Shown: positions 1 to 5,809 of the stretch, piece by piece
Layout of the letters: each line of letters opens with the position of its first letter
Numbering within the stretch: the stretch's first letter is position 1
NCBI GenBank assembly: GCA_038199755.1
Contig: JBBPYR010000127.1
Location: 1 to 25,202 of the forward strand
Length of the DNA stretch: 25,202 nt
Reading direction: 5' to 3'
DNA from: JBBPYR01 sp038199755
Lineage (GTDB): Bacteria; Chloroflexota; Ktedonobacteria; Ktedonobacterales; Ktedonobacteraceae
The notes under the pieces: generated by a model
What the model saw: the letters and a program-made list of their open reading frames with translations, nothing else
Database searches by the model: none
What the model was told of the DNA's origin: nothing
Made by a program: the position numbers and the translations under genes

Positions 1-2
1 CT

Positions 3-344
3 GAACGGACACCGCAAGGAACAGGGCTATTGATCGCGCAGATGGCACCACAATATAGCAAGGATCACTGGAAGCTGCCCGACGAGCAAGCCGTTGTGCG
101 TGATGTCGCGTCACTTGTCGCCGCGTTGCTTGAAGAAGCACTACCACCACCTATGTTCAGCGATGTGCAGCACTGGCTGTACGCTCTGCCCAGCGACAAA
201 GCCAACGCCGATGTCGTCAACATGCAGACGATGCCACACGGCCTCGCCTTCTGTGGAGATGGCTTCGTTGGCGGTCGCGTCCATCTTGCCTTGGAGCACG
301 GTGTACAGGTGGCAAGACAACTGATAGGATTGGAGCCTCACTAG
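3..344 (+). CDS. FAD-dependent amine oxidase-like oxidoreductase, C-terminal end (5' truncated by window)
   Basis: The reading frame is open from the first bases of the window to TAG at 342-344, so only the last roughly 114 residues are present and the true start lies upstream. The tail contains FCGDGFVGGRVHLALEHGVQ, which matches the C-terminal FAD-contacting segment of NAD(P)/FAD-dependent amine oxidase or renalase-like flavoproteins: an acidic residue in a GD-x-x-x-GG context followed by an amphipathic helix ending in the ARQL segment. The upstream stretch GLLIAQMAPQYS is also typical of these enzymes. They oxidise amines or other small substrates with bound FAD in the cytoplasm; the substrate cannot be inferred from this fragment. 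The internal TTG at 30 is only an in-frame codon and should not be taken as the start. The next gene starts on the base after the stop, so the two are probably co-transcribed. Confidence 0.75.
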   Translation, partial: ERTPQGTGLLIAQMAPQYSKDHWKLPDEQAVVRDVASLVAALLEEALPPPMFSDVQHWLYALPSDKANADVVNMQTMPHGLAFCGDGFVGGRVHLALEHGVQVARQLIGLEPH

Positions 345-941
345 ATGTTTTCCACGCTAACAGATGATATTCAGCAAGAACTGGTACAACTCGCGCAACG
401 TTACGGCCAACCGCTGGTACGCACTATTGATTTGGATGTGCAAACACTCTTTGATCCACTGACAGCGCGTGATCGTTATGGTGAGGTTTGCATGGTGGTG
501 CGTCGTCATAGCGGCCACCTGATTACTATGACCAAAAGCTTCTATCCGCGTGGATCGTTTCGTCTGCCCACTGGTGGCATAAACTTTGGCGAAAATGTGT
601 ACGATGCCCTGCTACGCGAAACATACGAAGAGACGGGGCTGGAGGTCAAGGTCACACAATTTCTTGCAGCCCTGGCATATCGTGTGCCACGTACGAGCGA
701 GGCACCCGTCTTTTACACCTTTGCCTTCCTGTTGGACGAGATCAGCGGCGTATTGGCCCCGATTGATGAAAGCGAGCAGGTTGAAGCCTACCATGAGGTT
801 TTTCCCAATGAACTACTCACCTTGGCAGCGTTCTTGGAGCATGTCGAGCCAGAACAAAGCACCAAAATTGGTGGCAACTGGCACGACTGGGGCATCTTTC
901 GCGCCGCGATCCATTATGCCGTTGCCGAAAAGCTGACATAG
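345..941 (+). CDS. Nudix hydrolase
   Basis: This 198-residue protein carries a complete Nudix box at residues 77-99: a glycine, five residues, E83, seven residues, R91-E92, then E95-E96 and G98. The motif coordinates the Mg2+ used to hydrolyse nucleoside diphosphates linked to another group X. The N-terminal 45 residues form an extra helical region before the beta strand EVCMVVRR, which is common in Nudix proteins of undefined specificity. The start ATG directly follows the TAG of the flavoprotein gene, so translation is probably coupled; no clear independent Shine-Dalgarno is seen. The substrate cannot be assigned: no ADP-ribose, Ap4A or MutT-specific signature is recognisable. I expect a cytoplasmic housecleaning enzyme. 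Confidence 0.9.
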   Translation: MFSTLTDDIQQELVQLAQRYGQPLVRTIDLDVQTLFDPLTARDRYGEVCMVVRRHSGHLITMTKSFYPRGSFRLPTGGINFGENVYDALLRETYEETGLEVKVTQFLAALAYRVPRTSEAPVFYTFAFLLDEISGVLAPIDESEQVEAYHEVFPNELLTLAAFLEHVEPEQSTKIGGNWHDWGIFRAAIHYAVAEKLT

Positions 942-987
942 GCTGAAAGCACACAGCACCTCATTCATGGATAGAGGAAGACTGATT

Positions 988-1488
988 ATGAAAGAAGGGG
1001 AGCCTGCTATTCAGATACGGAGAGCGACAGTTGACGATGCTCCCTCAATTGCCGAGGTGCTGCATGAGTCCTTTGTGGAGTACAGAGCACTCTATACTAC
1101 TGAAGCTTTTGCCGCTACTACTTCCAGCAGCACACAGATTTTACAGCGGATGAGTGAGGGGCCGGTGTGGGTAGCCGTTCGGGAAAAGATGATTGTAGGA
1201 ACCGTCTCCGCGGTGCTGAAGAACAGGTCAGTCTATGTGCGCGGGATGGCAATTCTGCCTACGACACGAGGGCAACACCTGGGACAGCGGCTTTTGGAGC
1301 AGGTCGATGCGTTTGCTATGAGCTGTCACGCTCAATCGTTGTATTTGAGTACAACCCCTTTTCTCATGCGAGCCATTCGCTTGTATGAACGCTGCGGTTT
1401 CCAAAGAACCGATGAAGGCCCTCATGATTTGTTTCAGACACCGCTCTTCACGATGGTGAAACCATTAGAATCTCGCTCAATGAATTGA
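988..1488 (+). CDS. GNAT family N-acetyltransferase
   Basis: This is a 166-residue GNAT enzyme, which transfers an acetyl group from acetyl-CoA to an amine. Motif A is visible as GMAILPTTRGQHLGQRLL (about residues 87-103), with the R/Q-x-x-G-x-G pyrophosphate-binding loop as RGQHLG. The C-terminal motif is present as AIRLYERCGF (about 129-138). I chose the ATG at 988 rather than the in-frame ATG at 967 because GAGGAAG lies at proper distance before 988, while nothing like a ribosome site precedes 967. The acceptor could be a small molecule, antibiotic or protein N-terminus; the sequence does not decide. The stop codon lies inside a small hairpin (1474-1491), and a copy of the dispersed repeat follows at once. 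Confidence 0.88.
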   Translation: MKEGEPAIQIRRATVDDAPSIAEVLHESFVEYRALYTTEAFAATTSSSTQILQRMSEGPVWVAVREKMIVGTVSAVLKNRSVYVRGMAILPTTRGQHLGQRLLEQVDAFAMSCHAQSLYLSTTPFLMRAIRLYERCGFQRTDEGPHDLFQTPLFTMVKPLESRSMN

Positions 1489-1491
1489 GCG
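1474..1491 (+). terminator. Hairpin at the end of the first GNAT gene
   Basis: CGCTCAA and TTGAGCG are perfectly complementary 7-base arms around a TGAA loop, overlapping the GNAT stop codon. No U-run follows, so this could be a weak terminator, a 3'-end stabiliser, or the edge of the adjacent repeat copy. Confidence 0.35.
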
Positions 1492-1493
1492 GT

Positions 1494-1519
1494 GGACGCG
1501 ATAAATCTAGTCCCTACGG
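1494..1519 (+). repeat. Solo diverged arm of the dispersed palindromic repeat
   Basis: This 26-base segment matches the right arm of the palindrome at 5686-5711 at 23 of 26 positions by hand alignment. The first seven (GGACGCG) and last nine (GTCCCTACG + G) positions agree and three internal positions differ. No opposite arm is visible nearby, so it looks like a solo remnant or a shortened copy. It sits between the GNAT stop codon and the promoter of the small membrane protein. Confidence 0.65.
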
Positions 1520-1549
1520 AAGGTGCTATGCGATTAAGCGGCACGTTTA

Positions 1550-1558
1550 TGTTATAAT
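1550..1558 (+). promoter_or_regulatory. Extended -10 promoter for the small membrane protein gene
   Basis: TGTTATAAT is a perfect TGnTATAAT extended -10 element. No good -35 is seen, as is usual for this promoter class. Transcription would begin near 1565, about 53 bases before the ATG at 1618. Confidence 0.6.
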
Positions 1559-1617
1559 AGAAATGTATAACACAGGTATGGCATCGCTTCCCTATTATTT
1601 TCAAAGGATCTTTTGTT

Positions 1618-1827
1618 ATGAACAAAAAATTTATGAGTACCATTCTTTTATTTGCCGTCTTTGCCGGTTTTCTGTGGTGGGGCATGGCTATGCTGGTGAA
1701 CGGCATTGCCACCATTCATACGCCACAAGGTGACGGTGAAAGTATTGTATACGCGCTGCTGCTGCTCGGCTGTGCGGGTTATGCGCTGTTCTCATTGCTG
1801 ATGTTGCCGAAGCGAAAACAGCCCTAG
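1618..1827 (+). CDS. Small two-helix membrane protein of unknown function
   Basis: This 69-residue protein has two hydrophobic segments, about residues 7-28 (ILLFAVFAGFLWWGMAMLV) and about 43-62 (IVYALLLLGCAGYALFSLLM). A short polar loop (HTPQGDGES) joins them and a basic tail (KRKQP) ends the protein. By the positive-inside rule both ends would face the cytoplasm. AAAGGA lies about 10 bases before the ATG and an extended -10 promoter lies upstream, so it looks like a genuine gene with its own transcript. I do not recognise the family. The next gene has its own Shine-Dalgarno 46 bases later and could be co-transcribed. Confidence 0.7.
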   Translation: MNKKFMSTILLFAVFAGFLWWGMAMLVNGIATIHTPQGDGESIVYALLLLGCAGYALFSLLMLPKRKQP

Positions 1828-1873
1828 ATGCCGTTTATTGTTTGCGTAATGTGTGAAGTTAGGACAATTGTAT

Positions 1874-2341
1874 ATGCCAGATGAACTCCCAACAACGCCG
1901 TTGGTGATGCGCTTGGCAACGCCAGACGATATTCCCCAGATCGAGCTACTCGACAGCTTCAGCACCTCGCCGAACCGTGACATTCACCGCGACATGGAAA
2001 AATATTTTGGCTCGATAGACCCCTCAACCCACGAGCGCACCCTGATCTTCCTGGCCGAGGTCGATGGGAACGTTGCCGCCAAAATCGAGCTGATGTTACC
2101 GTCGAGCGACAACCTACATGCCGTGGGCTATATTAAACGAGTTGTTGCGCACCCCCAGTATCGCCAACGGAGGGTGGCCCGCCAACTGATGCAGCATGTC
2201 ATCTCGCTTGCACGCAACGAGTATAAGCTGGAATCTGTTGACCTGCATGTGTGGGAACACAACACGCCCGCCATCCGCCTCTATGAAGACCTGGGCTTCC
2301 AGTTGCGCCATCGCGAATTGTACTATCGCTTGCCCTTATGA
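1874..2341 (+). CDS. GNAT family N-acetyltransferase
   Basis: This 155-residue GNAT protein is distinct from the one at 988. Motif A reads VVAHPQYRQRRVARQLMQHV (about residues 90-109); the usual glycines of the R/Q-x-x-G-x-G/A loop are replaced (RQRRVA), which is within family variation but weakens the pyrophosphate loop. The C-terminal motif NTPAIRLYEDLGF (about 130-142) is canonical. I chose the ATG at 1874 because AGGAC lies eight bases before it; an in-frame GTG at 1853 has no such signal. The acceptor substrate is unknown. Its stop codon overlaps by six bases the end of a candidate mini-gene on the opposite strand. Confidence 0.87.
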   Translation: MPDELPTTPLVMRLATPDDIPQIELLDSFSTSPNRDIHRDMEKYFGSIDPSTHERTLIFLAEVDGNVAAKIELMLPSSDNLHAVGYIKRVVAHPQYRQRRVARQLMQHVISLARNEYKLESVDLHVWEHNTPAIRLYEDLGFQLRHRELYYRLPL

Positions 2342-2470
2342 AGTGCTGCGATATAAGCCCAGGTTATTGCTCTGATCCATCTCCCAGTGCTTCCCTGGAC
2401 TTGTTTTATCAACCAGTTGTGTTATGGCTTCTTGCATGAGCAGAACGATTTTGGGCTTAGCAAAAGTCAT
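2336..2470 (-). CDS. Candidate mini-protein C (44 residues)
   Basis: This minus-strand frame starts at ATG (2468-2470), preceded by AAAGGAAC in good position, and ends six bases inside the 3' end of the convergent GNAT gene. The peptide begins MTFAKPKIVLLMQEAITQLV and ends in a polar stretch containing NNLGLYRSTS. It resembles mini-protein B in its order of features: a QE-x-I amphipathic helix, a W-x-x-D core and a final D/N-NLG. No family is recognised. Confidence is limited by size; the ribosome site and the similarity to B are the support. Confidence 0.4.
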   Translation of the reverse strand: MTFAKPKIVLLMQEAITQLVDKTSPGKHWEMDQSNNLGLYRSTS

Positions 2471-2598
2471 TGGGTTCCTTTCATTTCAGCAAAGATGGCT
2501 GCTGGCAAAAGGCAGAAGAGTAGTTGAAGACCAGACATCATTTTGGGTTGTGCCGAGAGCCTCAATCGGGTAATGGCGGGAACAGTCATACCAGTAGA

Positions 2599-2715
2599 TT
2601 AAAAAACGTTGCCTAAGTTATCTTGAGGATCATAACCCCATGTTGTCCTATGTAGTTCTTGTAGTGCTGTGAGAATCTTCTCTTGTACTAGCGATGACCA
2701 CTGCCTCGATTCCAT
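2599..2715 (-). CDS. Candidate mini-protein B (38 residues)
   Basis: This minus-strand frame starts at ATG (2713-2715) with a clear AGGAGA seven bases upstream, the best ribosome site in this stretch. The peptide has a helical N-terminal half (SLVQEKILTALQELHR) and a tail with WGYDPQDNLG. It lies 24 bases after the stop of mini-protein A in the same frame. The two could therefore be halves of one gene split by a TAA, but the fresh Shine-Dalgarno argues for a separate start. Function unknown. Confidence 0.45.
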   Translation of the reverse strand: MESRQWSSLVQEKILTALQELHRTTWGYDPQDNLGNVF

Positions 2716-2739
2716 TCGCTTTCTCCTACATTCGTTTCT

Positions 2740-2868
2740 TTAGGCTAGACCTAGCCAGTTGAAATCAGCAGGGACTTGCTGTGATCCTGCAAACACTTGT
2801 TGTAACCATTCATAGACCCAAGCAGGTTCGTGTTGCTGGATAAAATGTAATAGCTCAGATGATTCCAT
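2740..2868 (-). CDS. Candidate mini-protein A (42 residues)
   Basis: This minus-strand frame starts at ATG (2866-2868) about 52 bases downstream of a predicted promoter (2927-2954). GAGAGA lies five bases before the ATG. The peptide is acidic and aromatic-rich (HFIQQHEPAWVYEWLQQVF) and ends NWLGLA. No signal peptide or membrane helix is seen and no family is recognised. It would be the first gene of a small operon A-B-C. Confidence 0.42.
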   Translation of the reverse strand: MESSELLHFIQQHEPAWVYEWLQQVFAGSQQVPADFNWLGLA

Positions 2869-2926
2869 AAAAATCTCTCAATCGCTTCTCTCAAACTTTG
2901 TAAGGCTCCATACTCTGCTTATTACT

Positions 2927-2954
2927 ATTCTATACCTCAGTGCGAAATTGCCAA
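2927..2954 (-). promoter_or_regulatory. Sigma70-type promoter for the minus-strand mini-gene cluster
   Basis: On the minus strand TTGGCA (-35, at 2949-2954) and TAGAAT (-10, at 2927-2932) are separated by 16 bases, each one base from consensus. The promoter overlaps the stop codon of the transporter gene and points into the apparently empty 2336-2868 stretch. Confidence 0.5.
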
Positions 2955-3800
2955 GAGGATTATGCCTGTCACAATCATCGCTGCTGCGAGGAGGCGGCGT
3001 TTGAGGTCGCCTTCGGCAAGGAGGCGGGCTCCTAGTATGATGCCAAAGAGGACGCTCACCTCGCGTGCCGGTGCGACGTAGCTCACGGGTGTGAAGGTGA
3101 GTGCGGTCAAGACCATGATGTAGGACAAAGGGTTCAGGATGGCGATACCAAAGGCTTCTTTGCGATGGAGTTGCCAGTGGAGACGCACCTCACTCCAATG
3201 CGTACTGGCATAGGGGAGAAGGAAGAGCACGCGGATCACAGCCGTTCCGTAGTTTAACACCAGCGGCGGAATGAGGAGCACGCTTACTGCTTGCTTGTCC
3301 CACAAGGTATAAGAGGCGATGAAGACGCCAACCATCACGCCATATACGATGGCTAAGCGAGCGTGCGGAAGGGCAAAAACGTGTTTGCCGCTGGCAATCG
3401 TGAAGACGCCACAGACGATCAGGGCTGTCCCGATCAATGCTAGCAGTGAAGGATGCTCTTGAAAAAGAAAGATGGCGAAGATGGTGGACAGCAGGGGGCC
3501 AGTACCGCGTGCGACTGGATACACAAGGGAAAGATCCCCTACACGGTAGCCACGTTGTAGGAGCAGGAAGTATCCGAGTTCCAACAACCCACTCACGAAG
3601 ATAAAGAGCAGGCCCACAAGCGTCAGTCGCGTATGGGCGATGAGGATAAAGAGCAGCACAACAGGCGCATACAGCACAACCGTGAGTATATCGTACAAAC
3701 AAATGAGGGGCGCGCCACCATTCGCACGTTTGGCGAACAGATTCCAGGTAGCATGAATTACGGCAGACGCGAGAATGAGAAGAAGAGCTAATACGGTCAT
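2937..3800 (-). CDS. EamA/DMT family permease
   Basis: This 287-residue integral membrane protein has about ten hydrophobic segments arranged as two repeated EamA domains (about residues 1-137 and 148-284), the layout of drug/metabolite transporter superfamily permeases. The first repeat ends with SLVYPVARGTGPLLSTIFAI and FQEHP; the second has the equivalent SYVAPAREVSVLFGIILGAR and LAEGD, the conserved membrane helix plus short acidic turn of the family. I chose the ATG at 3800 because the protein then begins directly with the first membrane helix at the usual family length, and AGGGAGG lies upstream, although 13 bases away. A longer frame starting at TTG 3899 adds 33 hydrophilic residues unlike the family. 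The substrate, which in the family ranges from amino acids to metabolites and drugs, cannot be inferred. Confidence 0.85.
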   Translation of the reverse strand: MTVLALLLILASAVIHATWNLFAKRANGGAPLICLYDILTVVLYAPVVLLFILIAHTRLTLVGLLFIFVSGLLELGYFLLLQRGYRVGDLSLVYPVARGTGPLLSTIFAIFLFQEHPSLLALIGTALIVCGVFTIASGKHVFALPHARLAIVYGVMVGVFIASYTLWDKQAVSVLLIPPLVLNYGTAVIRVLFLLPYASTHWSEVRLHWQLHRKEAFGIAILNPLSYIMVLTALTFTPVSYVAPAREVSVLFGIILGARLLAEGDLKRRLLAAAMIVTGIILLAISH

Positions 3801-4033
3801 AAAGAGCAGCCAACCTCCCTTTTGTGACGGAATGTCATAGAATTTCGTTGTAAAACGTGGACTATGAGGGGTTTCCTTTACAATAATACAAAATGACAAC
3901 AGATAGCTGCTCCTCGCAGTACTTCGATGGGAGGTAAAACACGCAATTCCGCGGCCTTGTTTGATGGGGATCTCCTGTCCTCTTACTAAAGAGCGACACC
4001 ATTACAGTGCGTGGAATTATCGTGTTCACATTT

Positions 4034-5530
4034 ATGGCACAACGATCTGTCACAACACAGACAACGTTAACAGCAGAATCACAACCTATTACGCTACACT
4101 ACCGCTGGATGCGCTTCTTCTTCGCGGAGAACACATCCGCGACCAGTCAGCCCATCGTTGCACTTCAACAGCGTGCTGTATGGATCAGTATCGCGCTTCT
4201 CTTGCAAGCTCTCAATGAAATAGATCATGCAGTCTACTTTCCTTTCCTGGCTCCCTTTGGTTCACTCATTCCACTGGCTCTTCTTGTCGGCAGCTTCGTT
4301 GCAATCTGGATGGCCTTTCGCCCCGCCAGCAAGCAACAGCAACGCAGTTATCGCCGTGGACAGGTAAAACGCTGGCAACGGCTTTTACTTATTCTTACCT
4401 TTGGTCTAACAATCTTCGGCGGCATTGAGTTTGGACGCACGCTAATTATGGTTTTTTTGCCACCACAGTTTTCCAATGATGGCACATCGTTGGACACTAA
4501 CGCGGCCATGCTTGTGCTGCAAGGACGCAACCCCTATACCGATTCCAACATGTTAGACATGGTACGCCGCTTCAATATTCAGCCGAACTGGACCACACCC
4601 TTACGCCTGGGGCAATTTGCGAATCGCCTGGATTATCCAACACAGTCTGATTCGCAAACGGTGCTCGACACTGATCTCAAAGGCAATTATGCACCAGAGT
4701 TCGAGTCGAAAGTAAGCTATCCAGCCCTGTCGTTCTTGACCTTAATTCTATTCGCCATCTTCAAGGACTACAACGTGTTGCCCCTGTACTTGTTGAGCTA
4801 CCTCTTGCTGGTGTGGGTAGCATGGAAAGCGGCACAGCCACAACTCCGTCCGTGGGTGCTCTTGCTCAGCATGGCGAACGTCTCGATGTGGACCTCTACC
4901 GTGGGTGGCAACCTCGACATCTTCTGTATGCTCTTGATTGTGTTAGCGTGGCTCTTGCGTGATAAACGCTGGCTTTCGCTGATCTTCCTGGGGCTGGCAA
5001 TCGCCACCAAGCAGACATCCTGGTTTTACATCCCCTTTTACGCCATCATGATCTGGCAATTCTCTGGTTTTAAGGAGATGCTCTATCGCCTGTCAGGGGC
5101 GGGTTTGCTGGCCTTACTGATTAATCTCCCGTTTATCGTGTGGAATCCGCAGGCATGGATGGCGGGTATCATGGCTCCTGTCGCCGACCCGATGTTTCCG
5201 ATGGGGGTTGGTATCGTCGATTTGAGCATCACCCATCTGATACCGTTTCTACCACAAGGTGTCTACACGGCACTTGAAGCTATCGCAATGGTTTTTTCGC
5301 TCGTCTGGTATTGGCGCATCTGCCGACGTTATCCAGAGGCCGCGATGCTGCTGGCAGTTCTGCCGCTCTTCTTTGCCTGGCGTAGCCTGCCTTCTTACTT
5401 CTACTGTGCTGCCTTTCCGCTCTTTATTCTGATGGTTGCGAAAATCAAGACGAAAGAAGCAGGAGAAGCAGAGGCCCCGGCACTCAAGCCCACATCCACA
5501 CGCATGCCTGCGCTCACGGGAAAGCTATAG
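4034..5530 (+). CDS. GT-C fold integral membrane glycosyltransferase, GT87-like
   Basis: This protein of about 498 residues has a cytoplasmic N-terminus and roughly ten or more membrane helices spread over residues 50-470. Known features of the GT87/DUF2029 group are visible: the loop segment LQGRNPYTDSN (about 162-172) after the first long non-membrane loop with acidic residues D149 and D154, and ATKQTSWFYIPFYA (about 324-337). Such enzymes use polyprenyl-phosphate sugars to add residues to lipid-linked or envelope glycans on the outer face of the membrane. The non-membrane insert at about 176-228 is presumably extracytoplasmic. The start is uncertain: neither ATG 4034 nor GTG 4007 has a clear Shine-Dalgarno, and 4034 is chosen as the ATG. 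Assignment to the fold is fairly secure; donor and acceptor are unknown. Confidence 0.72.
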   Translation: MAQRSVTTQTTLTAESQPITLHYRWMRFFFAENTSATSQPIVALQQRAVWISIALLLQALNEIDHAVYFPFLAPFGSLIPLALLVGSFVAIWMAFRPASKQQQRSYRRGQVKRWQRLLLILTFGLTIFGGIEFGRTLIMVFLPPQFSNDGTSLDTNAAMLVLQGRNPYTDSNMLDMVRRFNIQPNWTTPLRLGQFANRLDYPTQSDSQTVLDTDLKGNYAPEFESKVSYPALSFLTLILFAIFKDYNVLPLYLLSYLLLVWVAWKAAQPQLRPWVLLLSMANVSMWTSTVGGNLDIFCMLLIVLAWLLRDKRWLSLIFLGLAIATKQTSWFYIPFYAIMIWQFSGFKEMLYRLSGAGLLALLINLPFIVWNPQAWMAGIMAPVADPMFPMGVGIVDLSITHLIPFLPQGVYTALEAIAMVFSLVWYWRICRRYPEAAMLLAVLPLFFAWRSLPSYFYCAAFPLFILMVAKIKTKEAGEAEAPALKPTSTRMPALTGKL

Positions 5531-5543
5531 TCGCTTTTCCGTG
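5515..5543 (+). terminator. Possible terminator hairpin after the GT87-like gene
   Basis: CACGGGAAAGC and GCTTTTCCGTG pair over 11 positions (one G-U) around a seven-base loop that contains the stop codon. A five-T run follows only 13 bases later, so termination efficiency is doubtful. Confidence 0.4.
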
Positions 5544-5568
5544 GGCGTAGCGGCCTTTTTGCGTACTC

Positions 5569-5728
5569 AAGGCTGTTGCAAAGTCGGGAATACCGATCGC
5601 CACCTCCGTAGGGACCAGCTTTAGCGCGTCCCAGCCTGATTTATCAGGGGAGATTCGTTGGATCACTGGCGATAAATCGCCCTACGGACGCGCTAAAGCT
5701 GGTCCCTACGGACTTTGCAACAACCCTT
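5569..5728. repeat. MITE-like palindromic element, about 160 bp
   Basis: Two 26-base arms, 5606-5631 and 5686-5711, are perfect reverse complements (the right arm begins GGACGCGCTAAAGCTGG). Outside them the ends are also inverted repeats: GTTGCAAAGTC at the left and GACTTTGCAAC at the right. The 54-base centre holds two small palindromes, CCTGAT-TT-ATCAGG and GGCGAT-AA-ATCGCC. There is no coding capacity. The terminal GTTGCAAAGT resembles ends of IS6-type insertion sequences from memory, but this is not decisive. A diverged arm recurs at 1494-1519, so this is a dispersed family. It sits between the GT87-like gene and the promoter of the TPR operon. Confidence 0.8.
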
Positions 5729-5757
5729 TTTACACACTCTCTTCTGCTTGCCTGACG

Positions 5758-5766
5758 TGGTACAAT
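5758..5766 (+). promoter_or_regulatory. Extended -10 promoter of the TPR/rlmD operon
   Basis: TGGTACAAT matches TGn-TACAAT, one base from consensus, 43 bases before the ATG at 5810. It lies immediately after the palindromic element. No convincing -35 is seen. Confidence 0.5.
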
Positions 5767-5809
5767 CGTGTATGTTGCAGCATACGGACGGCATCACGAG
5801 GAGAAACCT

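Noticed and set aside
2467..2589. Minus-strand frame of 40 residues between mini-proteins B and C, with a hydrophobic stretch and an ATGA overlap with C
   Set aside because: No ribosome site precedes its ATG; the overlap alone is weak evidence. It remains a possible leader of C.
3801..3899. N-terminal extension of the EamA transporter from TTG 3899
   Set aside because: The added 33 residues are hydrophilic and unlike the family, and no ribosome site precedes the TTG.
5569..5728. A CRISPR array or attachment site at the palindrome
   Set aside because: Only two arms, inverted rather than direct, with no regular spacers, and no integrase or tRNA nearby.
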